DNA from: Candidatus Opitulatrix roisinitermitis
GTDB taxonomy: Bacteria > Actinomycetota > Actinomycetes > Actinomycetales > Bifidobacteriaceae
Length of the DNA stretch: 11,948 nt
Direction of reading: 5' to 3'
NCBI GenBank assembly: GCA_031288055.1
Contig: JAITSD010000101.1
Location: forward strand, 1 to 11,948
Positions 5,474 to 11,948 of this stretch are shown here, piece after piece (positions within the stretch are counted from its first letter, which is position 1; each line of letters begins with the position of its first letter). The position numbers and the translations under genes were made by a program. Below the pieces are notes generated by a model, which had not been told where the DNA came from, searched no databases, and was given only the letters and a program-made list of their open reading frames with translations.

Positions 5474-8398
5474 TTGACCAAAGTAGTTGCTTTTATAGTT
5501 ACTAACGGTAATACTGCATGGCTTAATAAATCAATTTTTTCAAGTTTAGGGCAAACCCATTCAATTGATTCTTTATATATATGTGATATCGCTAAATCAG
5601 CCAATGCTCTGAAAGATGAACAGTTGAATCTATTTGTTAAACGCAGTTTTGATTCTAGAACTTCAGCTCAGAATAAAACTAGGATTTTGCCTAAAGTTAA
5701 AAAAATTAAAATAGAAGGTACAAAAAATTTTTCCAGCACTATTTTAAAAGCTGTCCAACAAGAATCTATTGATACAGAAAAAACTTTATTTTGGTTATTA
5801 CATGATGATTCGGCAGCTTATCCTGACACTTTAGCTAAACAGTTAAAACAATTTAAAGATGGTGTTGGTATTGTGGGATGTAAACAACTTTTTTGGAAAA
5901 CTAAAAAATTATTAGAAGTTGGTTATTCAATAACCCCATCGGGTAAAAGGGTTGATTTAATTTGGCCAGGTGAAATTGATCAAGGTCAACATGATGAAAC
6001 TTTAGAAGTTTTTGGCGTCTCATTAGCTGGGGCTTTAATAGATGCTAAATTATTTATTTCTATTGTGGCTCTTAGAAGTTTTTATTCTATTTATAACGAA
6101 TCAACTGATTTTTGTAATAAAGTTCATTTATCAGGGCATAAAGTTATAGTAGCCACTTCAGCTAAACTTAATCATATAGGAGCGTCTTATCGTGAACAAA
6201 GAGGTAAACTAAAAAGTTGGCATATTATAAATTCAGCAGCTTTTTATCGCTTTTCTAATACTTCGGGTTTTTATATATTACCTTTATTTTTATACTATAT
6301 TTTGGCAGCACCTTTTAAAACGGCTCGTTCTTTTATTTTAAAGCAACCAGCCACTGCTTTGTCGGAATTTGTTTTACCTTTAACATTATTAGCTTATATG
6401 CCATTTATTTTGCGGCAAAGACTAAAATTAAAAGCTTTAAATAATCAATTTAGTAATAAAAAAGTTTTATCTTTTAACAAACTTTTTACTAATTATTCCA
6501 CTAGTCGTGTGGTTCAAAAAGAACAAAAAGCTTATTATAGAGGAGCTTTAACTTCTGAGGCACTTCAGCCTACACCATTGGAGGAAGCTAGGTTGCAAAA
6601 AGTTAATAAAATGCGTCGTATAACCTTAGCCTTTTTAATCGCTTTGTTGTGTGGTTTAACCTTTGTTTTATTTGGGTCAGATATAATGAAAATATTTTCT
6701 GGAGGCTATTTTATGGGCAAGGGTTTGTCAACCTCTGGAGCGAATTTATCACAATTATGGCAAGCTGCTACAACAAATTGGGTGAGTTTTGGTCAGGGTT
6801 ATAATATGCCTGGTAATCCAGTTTTGTTTTTATTAATTCCTTTAACTTTTTTGTGTAATGGTAGTTTACAATTAGTTCTGAACTTAGGATTTATTTTAGC
6901 TGTTTTATTAGCTAGTTTAGGTGCTTGGGCAGCCGCAGGTGTAATCACTAGACAAAACTCTTGGCGATTTTTAGCTGCTTTACTTTGGGGTTTTTGTCCT
7001 ACTTTAATAATTTCTATTCAACAAGGTCATTTTCAAACCATTTTGGCTTGGATAGCTATACCGGTTTTATTTTATTCAATTATTAGAGCGTACGGCCTAG
7101 GGGTTAGAGATTTTCGTCAATTGAGAGAGTTCAATTGGCCATCTTTTGCTTGTGCTTCTTTAATGTTAGCCGTTATAGTTGCTACTTTGCCAGTTTTGTG
7201 TTTAATTATTTTAATAATTATTATTTTGTGTGTGCGACATATTGGCGGTCGCAGACGGCATTTGTTAGCTTTATTTCTGCCATCTGCCATAATTATTTCG
7301 CCATTAGTTTTCCAGATAATTCGTCACCCTTCATTTATTTCAATAAGGGCTTTATTTTCTGATTCTGCCACAAATTATTCATATGGCCAGCCAGGCGTTT
7401 GGCAAGCGATTTTGGGTTTACCAACACCTAAAAGTTTTCAAACAACCCATTTTAATAATTTATTATCAAGTGTTCATATATCACTTATTTTTGATATTGC
7501 TAGTTTGGCTTTAGTTAGCCTTATAGCAATTTTGGCTTTATATGTTTTAATTTGCCATATAAGAGTTCGTTATGCTTATATGTCATGGATTATTTTATTG
7601 TTATCAATTATTGTAAGTGCTTTAACTTCTAAAATAGTTGTAGGTGTTTTTGATAATAATAGCCTTTATGGTTGGACGGCTAGTTCATCGGGTATAACTA
7701 TATTTGTTTTGCTTTGTTTAGCTTTGACATTATCAGGCAAAAAGTTTCCATTTAGTATATTAACTGTTGTAGCTATATGTTTTATGTTTTTAGCCGGAGT
7801 TAATATTTTTACATCTGGTGATGGCATAATTAATAATTTATCTCAGAATAATAATGTGCCAGCAGTTGGAGTACAAGAGCAAGACAAAAATTCTAATATG
7901 CGAGTTTTGGAAATCACCACTAATCCGGATGGTACTTATAACTATGCTATTTTGCGAAAGGCCAATCAGGAATTTGTTGATATTTCTGGCTATGTTAATG
8001 TTGATAGAGCTTTTGCTAACAAAGATGAAAATAGTCAGATTTTGGAAAAAGCTATTGCCACTATGGTAACACAACCATCAAATGTCAATATTGATAATTT
8101 AATTAAATATAATATTAGGGGTATATTAGTGCCAGCTAGTGAGGCAAAATCAACTTATTATGAAAATTTGGTTTCTCAAATTAATACTGTTTCTGGATTG
8201 CAAAGAGTTATTATTGGTCAAGAAACTGTTTATTGGCGAGTTGGTCAAAATATGGCTTCTCCTGTTATACCAGAGGAGCAAGCTAGAGCTAATAATAGTT
8301 TTATATCTTTTATTTGGAAATTGGTGGCCAGTTTTGTTATAATTGCTTATTTGTTAATGATGGTGCCTGTGGCAACAATTAGAAAATTTTTAAGTTAG
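5474..8398 (+). CDS. Family 2 glycosyltransferase with large multi-membrane-segment C-terminal region
   Basis: The 974-residue product starts at TTG, directly before the first strand of the fold (VVAFIVTNG). Residues 1-240 form a GT2/GT-A domain. It has a DXD-like metal and nucleotide-sugar site in LLHDDSAA (D111, D112), an acceptor-side block GVSLAGALID (181-190), and E209/D212 followed by KLNHIG in the usual catalytic region. From about 264 on there are roughly a dozen hydrophobic segments (264-282, 297-314, 384-401, 448-487, 497-537, 560-587, 597-617, 666-691, 703-724, 738-779). A soluble, probably extracytoplasmic domain (about 780-942) and a last membrane segment (943-967) complete it. 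Such proteins commonly sit between whiB and a DUF5719 gene in Actinobacteria and are presumed to build envelope polysaccharide or glycolipid. Donor and acceptor sugars cannot be read from the sequence. The TAG stop lies 9 bases before the next start. Confidence 0.85.
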   Translation: MTKVVAFIVTNGNTAWLNKSIFSSLGQTHSIDSLYICDIAKSANALKDEQLNLFVKRSFDSRTSAQNKTRILPKVKKIKIEGTKNFSSTILKAVQQESIDTEKTLFWLLHDDSAAYPDTLAKQLKQFKDGVGIVGCKQLFWKTKKLLEVGYSITPSGKRVDLIWPGEIDQGQHDETLEVFGVSLAGALIDAKLFISIVALRSFYSIYNESTDFCNKVHLSGHKVIVATSAKLNHIGASYREQRGKLKSWHIINSAAFYRFSNTSGFYILPLFLYYILAAPFKTARSFILKQPATALSEFVLPLTLLAYMPFILRQRLKLKALNNQFSNKKVLSFNKLFTNYSTSRVVQKEQKAYYRGALTSEALQPTPLEEARLQKVNKMRRITLAFLIALLCGLTFVLFGSDIMKIFSGGYFMGKGLSTSGANLSQLWQAATTNWVSFGQGYNMPGNPVLFLLIPLTFLCNGSLQLVLNLGFILAVLLASLGAWAAAGVITRQNSWRFLAALLWGFCPTLIISIQQGHFQTILAWIAIPVLFYSIIRAYGLGVRDFRQLREFNWPSFACASLMLAVIVATLPVLCLIILIIIILCVRHIGGRRRHLLALFLPSAIIISPLVFQIIRHPSFISIRALFSDSATNYSYGQPGVWQAILGLPTPKSFQTTHFNNLLSSVHISLIFDIASLALVSLIAILALYVLICHIRVRYAYMSWIILLLSIIVSALTSKIVVGVFDNNSLYGWTASSSGITIFVLLCLALTLSGKKFPFSILTVVAICFMFLAGVNIFTSGDGIINNLSQNNNVPAVGVQEQDKNSNMRVLEITTNPDGTYNYAILRKANQEFVDISGYVNVDRAFANKDENSQILEKAIATMVTQPSNVNIDNLIKYNIRGILVPASEAKSTYYENLVSQINTVSGLQRVIIGQETVYWRVGQNMASPVIPEEQARANNSFISFIWKLVASFVIIAYLLMMVPVATIRKFLS

Positions 8399-8407
8399 AG
8401 TATATAT

Positions 8408-9922
8408 ATGAAAAAGAACTCTGTTTTAGCTGTTCTAGCATTATTTGTAGGCATTTCGTCTATCCTACTTTTCGCTTATGTACCCACCTTCGTGTTTTCA
8501 ACGGCCGCACAGAGTTCTTTTTCGCCTTATAATATTGATGTTTTATCTCAACAAACTATTTGTTCTGGTGAAGTAATTTTACCAGATAAAACTGAATTAG
8601 ACGGAGCAGACCCTAGTTTTGATCCTATGCCGGAAAAGCCACATTTACAAACCATTGTTAATACTAGTGGACCGGTGATTTATGGTTCGCTTTTTAATTT
8701 AGATGAAACTCAATCTCAAGATTTAAATCAGTCTGATATAAATTATTTATCTACTACTGATAAAAAACCTAAATTATTTGCCACAGCTTTTGATAATGCT
8801 AGCAATACGATGGGAGCGGCTGGAGTATCCTCATCATATATTACCAAGGGGGATTTAAAGGGTTTAGCTGTTGATAATTGTCAAAAACCAACTATGGATA
8901 ATTGGTTAATTGGCGGTAATACGAACATTAAATCATCGCCTGTTTTAGTTATAAATAATTCGTCAGCTTCAGCTGGTACAGCAAATTTAGATGTTTACAC
9001 AAATAATTCGCTTAATCGCCCCATTGATTATTCTGCTACAAAGAGTATTGCTGTGCCAGCACATTCACAAAAACGGGTTTTGCTTTCAGCTGGAGCTTTA
9101 AATCAAGCTGCTTTAGCTGTGCATGTTAAATTTTATGGAGCAGCTATGACTTCATTAATTCAATATTCTGAACTTGATGGTATAACTCCTAAAGGAGTTG
9201 ATTTTATAAAGCCAGTTGTTCAATCTAATGAGCAAATAATTTCTGGTATATCGATAAAAGATAATTTTAGTGTGGAGTTAAGTGCCTTAGCTTTAAATAA
9301 TACTTCAGCTAGCATTGAGTTTATAAAAACTGCTAATGATAAACTTAAAGCTGTTAGCCAACCGGAAGTTAGTAAAAAATTAGACATAAGTTTAAATAAA
9401 GCCCAAGTTAATCTTTCTGAAATATCTGGTTTGACGGCTGGAAATTATATGGTTAAAGTTCAAGCAGCTGATCCTTTAATCACGTCTGTTAAAGTTACTA
9501 ATAAAAATGGCAATGAATCTGATTTAGCTTTTTTTACACCTTCTGTAGCTTCTAATAATACAGTTGCTATAATTCCTAGTAATCTAAAATCCGATATAAT
9601 TATTTATCCTCAAAGTCAATCAGCTGAAGCTGATTTTGTTGTTTCGTTATATGGCGATAATGGTAAGATTATATCGCAAAACCATTATAATTTACTAGCC
9701 AACCAGCCTTATCATTTTTCCGAATCAAATATAAATAACCAATCTAAACAGTTAAATAAACCTGTGCAATTTGTTTTTATAAATAGCCAATCGTATAACA
9801 CGAAAATATTTGCTGGTTCTAGTTTGTCTATGGCTAATAAACAGAATGAATATTTTATTTCTGGAGAAGTTTTTACTAATTTAGACACTTCCACTCAAAC
9901 AGTTTATTTACAAAATAATTAA
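8408..9922 (+). CDS. DUF5719-like exported, membrane-anchored protein
   Basis: The 504-residue product starts with MKKN and a hydrophobic segment at about 6-30, which reads as an uncleaved signal anchor or a signal peptide (STAAQS follows). The remainder is hydrophilic and beta-rich. The block around 156-270 resembles DUF5719 proteins: NC..P..DNWLIGG, then SPVLVINNSSASAGTANLDVY, PAHSQKRVLLSAGAL, AVHVKFYGAAMTSLIQYSELDGITPKGVDFI. Only two cysteines are present, C52 and C158, so a single extracytoplasmic disulfide is likely. Function is unknown. The consistent position after a GT2 membrane glycosyltransferase in actinobacterial genomes suggests a partner role in the same envelope pathway, which is inference. 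The start is preceded by a weak GAG-type site ending at about 8400, 7 bases upstream. The gene ends just before the convergent terminator. Confidence 0.72.
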   Translation: MKKNSVLAVLALFVGISSILLFAYVPTFVFSTAAQSSFSPYNIDVLSQQTICSGEVILPDKTELDGADPSFDPMPEKPHLQTIVNTSGPVIYGSLFNLDETQSQDLNQSDINYLSTTDKKPKLFATAFDNASNTMGAAGVSSSYITKGDLKGLAVDNCQKPTMDNWLIGGNTNIKSSPVLVINNSSASAGTANLDVYTNNSLNRPIDYSATKSIAVPAHSQKRVLLSAGALNQAALAVHVKFYGAAMTSLIQYSELDGITPKGVDFIKPVVQSNEQIISGISIKDNFSVELSALALNNTSASIEFIKTANDKLKAVSQPEVSKKLDISLNKAQVNLSEISGLTAGNYMVKVQAADPLITSVKVTNKNGNESDLAFFTPSVASNNTVAIIPSNLKSDIIIYPQSQSAEADFVVSLYGDNGKIISQNHYNLLANQPYHFSESNINNQSKQLNKPVQFVFINSQSYNTKIFAGSSLSMANKQNEYFISGEVFTNLDTSTQTVYLQNN

Positions 9923-9926
9923 TGTA

Positions 9927-9959
9927 AAAAACTTAGGTATTTTTCATATCCAAGTTTTT
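9927..9959. terminator. Bidirectional rho-independent-like terminator between convergent genes
   Basis: A 14-position stem pairs 9927-9940 with 9946-9959 around the 5-base loop TTTTC. It has one A-C mismatch and one G-T wobble, two G-C pairs plus one C-G pair, and flanking A and T runs that give a U tract on either strand. It begins 4 bases after the DUF5719-like stop, and the mannosyltransferase stop (9944-9946) falls in its loop. The stem is AT-rich, so it may be weak. Confidence 0.6.
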
Positions 9960-11353
9960 AAAAATAGTATTTTTAACCATTTTTGATAATCTATTTCTAA
10001 ACCCACCCAAACTGGATAAAAATAAATTGATATAAGACTAGCTATAATGGCAATACTAACTATTGGCACAAATATTTTTAAAAAATAGTTTTTATTTTTA
10101 AATAAATTGTTATCAAAACAAGCTTGATTTACTGGTTGGTTATCTAAATTATAAAACTCATTAAATGGTTTTGTTAAAACAGAGTATATAGTTGTCACTA
10201 AACATATAATTATAAAAGGTAATATTATAATTGAATAAAACTGAAAAATTACTCTATTAGTGAAAATAAGCCAAGGACCTATACCAGCCGTTATGCCAAT
10301 AAGACATAATATAATTGTTTTAGTGTTCAGATTCTTATTTAGTCTGGGAAATATCAAGTTTAGTATTAAATAAAGTATACAAACTAATCCTAGCCACCAT
10401 ATAAAGATATTGCCTAGACTAATAATTTCCACCACGCTAGTGTGTCCGTTAGTTGCTGTGGGCTGGCTTTGATTATAATACATAGCAGTTGGACGCAACA
10501 TTAAAGGCCATTGCCAAGCGGCTGATTGGTAATTATGACCAGTATTTAAATTAATATGGAAATTATAGATTTTTTGATGAAATTGGGCTAAATTAGTTAA
10601 TCTTTGCCAAATATTCAGATTTTGAATTTCTGGTCTATAAAGTAAATAAGGTGTCCAAGTTATTAGATAAACAAAAGCTGGTAATAGTGTAAAATCAACA
10701 ATTCGGTGCCAAAAATTGCTGGTTTTTAAGTGTTGTATAAAGGTTTTTTGTTTTATATAAAATAAAATTTGTTTTGTAAAATAATAAATAGCAAATAGTA
10801 TTAAAAATACTCCACCTGACCATTTAACGCCTAGGGCTAGTCCGCAAAAAATACCTACCCATGAAGGTTTATTATAGAGTAAAGCCACAAAGGCAGCTAG
10901 GATAAATGTTGTTAAAAATATATCTAAAAGAGCCACTCGGCTCATAACTATGCCCACTCCGTCAATGGCTAATAGAAAGCCAGCTAAGTTTGCTAAAATT
11001 AAAGAGCCAAGTAATTTCCAAACTGCTAAAATAATTAGACCTATACAAATAGTTCCAAATATGGCAGCCGATAAACGCCAGTACCAAGTATTATCTAATC
11101 CGCCAATTCTCATAGGTAAACTAATTAGCCATTTGCCCAGTTCGGGGTGTACAAAAAAACCGCTCTCCACCCCATTAGTGATAAGACTTTTAGCATCTTT
11201 GACATAATAAACTTCATCAAATACATAATTTTTAGGGTTAGCTATATTAAATATACGGATTGCAAAACCTAGAATAATTATTAGAATAGATATCAAAAAA
11301 TATTTGTTAAAATGAAGTTTTAAAAAATTATAATTAAAACTAAAATTAGACAT
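9944..11353 (-). CDS. pmt: Polyprenyl-phosphomannose-dependent protein O-mannosyltransferase (Pmt, GT39)
   Basis: The 469-residue, Leu/Ile-rich membrane protein has about ten hydrophobic segments. Family motifs appear in order: FDEVYY with the catalytic Asp-Glu pair (D46, E47) in the first external loop, HPELGKWLI (69-77), DGVGIVMSRVALLDIF (131-146), GLALGVKWSG (171-180), W..MLRPTAMYY (282-293), NRVIFQFY (366-373), and a family-like ending Y..WL...FLKTWI. Family members in Actinobacteria transfer mannose from polyprenyl phosphate to Ser/Thr of secreted proteins at the outer face of the membrane, often coupled to Sec export. Length and both ends look complete. The gene lies 20 bases after the LCP stop, so the two are probably co-transcribed. 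No Shine-Dalgarno precedes the ATG closely; the nearest GGAGG is about 30 bases upstream inside the LCP gene. The stop is TGA. The Asn/Ser/Thr-rich BspA-like protein and the DUF5719-like protein are conceivable substrates, which is inference. Confidence 0.88.
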   Translation of the reverse strand: MSNFSFNYNFLKLHFNKYFLISILIIILGFAIRIFNIANPKNYVFDEVYYVKDAKSLITNGVESGFFVHPELGKWLISLPMRIGGLDNTWYWRLSAAIFGTICIGLIILAVWKLLGSLILANLAGFLLAIDGVGIVMSRVALLDIFLTTFILAAFVALLYNKPSWVGIFCGLALGVKWSGGVFLILFAIYYFTKQILFYIKQKTFIQHLKTSNFWHRIVDFTLLPAFVYLITWTPYLLYRPEIQNLNIWQRLTNLAQFHQKIYNFHINLNTGHNYQSAAWQWPLMLRPTAMYYNQSQPTATNGHTSVVEIISLGNIFIWWLGLVCILYLILNLIFPRLNKNLNTKTIILCLIGITAGIGPWLIFTNRVIFQFYSIIILPFIIICLVTTIYSVLTKPFNEFYNLDNQPVNQACFDNNLFKNKNYFLKIFVPIVSIAIIASLISIYFYPVWVGLEIDYQKWLKILFLKTWI

Positions 11354-11373
11354 TTTAGTTTTAAATTTGTGAT

Positions 11374-11948
11374 CTATTCTAAACCTCCAATTTCGCCAGC
11401 TTTTACACTACCATCAAATAGATTATGCCAAAATTCAGGCAAAGCTTCATCATCTAATAAAACTACATTTCCAGCTGCTCCAGCATTATAGCCTAAAGAC
11501 TTTATAGGCAGCGTGCCATGAGCACCTTGTGAGCCAGAAGCGTTTTTAAAACCTAAAAAGGCTTGTATAACATCAAATATATTCATATATTCATCAACCG
11601 CTATTGAATTTAGTCCTGTATTTATAACAGATAAAGCTTTAAAGGGGTTGAGTAAAACACTTGGCTGATATATTTTTGAACCTAATTGATTTATAACTTG
11701 CCGTTGTCGGGAAGTTCGTCCTATATCGCCCAAAGGGTCAGCATATCTCATTCTAGAAAAAGCTAAAGCTGTGCCGCCGTTAGCATCATGACAACCTTTA
11801 GTCCATTTTAAACCGCTGTCATTATCATTAACATTGTAATCTAAACATAAATGAAGTTTACCTACCGAATCAACTATTTGTAACAAGCCATCAAAACCCA
11901 TTTCCATAAAATGATCAATTTTGATATTAAAGTTAGTTTCAATAGTGT
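11374..11948 (-). CDS. LytR-CpsA-Psr (LCP) family glycopolymer transferase, 5' end outside window
   Basis: The frame is open to the right edge. The Met at 11907 is internal, because the codons before it (NFNIKIDHFMEMGFDG) match the usual LCP phrase before the F-x-G-L-x-x-x-V-D block. Visible motifs are VDSVGKLHLC, WTKGCHDANGGTALAFSRMR, and GDIGRTSRQR with the conserved arginines for the polyprenyl-diphosphate headgroup (11701-11757). Cysteines encoded at about 11845 and 11791 lie where actinobacterial LCP domains often carry a disulfide. LCP proteins attach polyprenyl-diphosphate-linked glycopolymers to peptidoglycan outside the membrane. The N-terminal membrane segment and the first half of the domain are missing only because the window ends. 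About 100 residues follow the core domain, ending GEIGGLE, without a recognisable C-terminal LytR domain. The stop is 20 bases before the mannosyltransferase start. Confidence 0.88.
   Translation of the reverse strand, partial: TIETNFNIKIDHFMEMGFDGLLQIVDSVGKLHLCLDYNVNDNDSGLKWTKGCHDANGGTALAFSRMRYADPLGDIGRTSRQRQVINQLGSKIYQPSVLLNPFKALSVINTGLNSIAVDEYMNIFDVIQAFLGFKNASGSQGAHGTLPIKSLGYNAGAAGNVVLLDDEALPEFWHNLFDGSVKAGEIGGLE

Noticed and set aside
7135..8342. Short open frames overlapping the glycosyltransferase gene on both strands
   Set aside because: They are fully contained in a well-supported coding region and have no independent support.
11129..11151. HPELGK in place of HPPLGK in the mannosyltransferase as a possible inactivating change
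   Set aside because: The second residue is not catalytic, variants occur in bacterial homologues as far as I recall, and the Asp-Glu pair and all other motifs are intact.
11905..11907. ATG as start codon of the LCP gene
   Set aside because: Upstream codons to the window edge continue the conserved LCP pattern and no stop intervenes, so the Met is internal.

Overview
The window reads as chromosomal DNA of an unusually AT-rich actinobacterium, about one third G+C by eye. The lineage call rests on four gene types. There is a clear WhiB-family iron-sulfur regulator, which is essentially confined to Actinobacteria and their phages. Directly behind it are a multi-membrane-segment GT2 glycosyltransferase and a DUF5719-type exported protein, a trio typical of actinobacterial chromosomes. 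A bacterial protein O-mannosyltransferase and a LytR-CpsA-Psr (LCP) protein follow on the other strand. Stops are TAA, TAG and TGA, and TGG encodes Trp at conserved sites, so the standard bacterial code fits. The base composition, together with a giant BspA-like surface protein, suggests a host-associated or reduced-genome actinobacterium, for example one of the low-GC gut or protist symbionts. That lineage guess is inference.

Layout. Bases 3-4961 (+) are the 3' part of a giant gene whose start lies outside the window. It encodes six complete tandem units and two partial ones. Each unit has a short beta-rich lead-in followed by a BspA/DUF285-type repeat domain, and the units differ in length by the number of roughly 26-residue modules they carry. 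The reading frame ends abruptly inside a seventh unit, with no visible wall-anchor or membrane anchor. Bases 4962-5143 are a very AT-rich intergenic region holding two -10-like hexamers and four copies of one 7-bp half-site arranged as two inverted repeats. Bases 5144-9922 (+) are a tight operon-like run: whiB, a 974-residue GT2 membrane glycosyltransferase (TTG start) and a 504-residue DUF5719-like protein, with 9-base gaps between genes. A bidirectional terminator-like hairpin sits at the convergent junction near 9927-9959. On the minus strand an LCP gene (partial, running off the right edge) is followed after 20 bases by a complete Pmt-type O-mannosyltransferase gene.

Functional reading. 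Apart from the regulator, everything points to the cell surface: an extracellular repeat protein, a membrane glycosyltransferase with an extracytoplasmic domain, an exported partner-like protein, an enzyme that attaches mannose to exported proteins, and an enzyme that attaches glycopolymers to peptidoglycan. A plausible but unproven picture is an envelope-glycosylation neighbourhood, partly tied to WhiB-controlled division. No tRNA, rRNA, CRISPR array, insertion sequence or prophage signal was seen. No gene-free stretch exceeds 300 bases.
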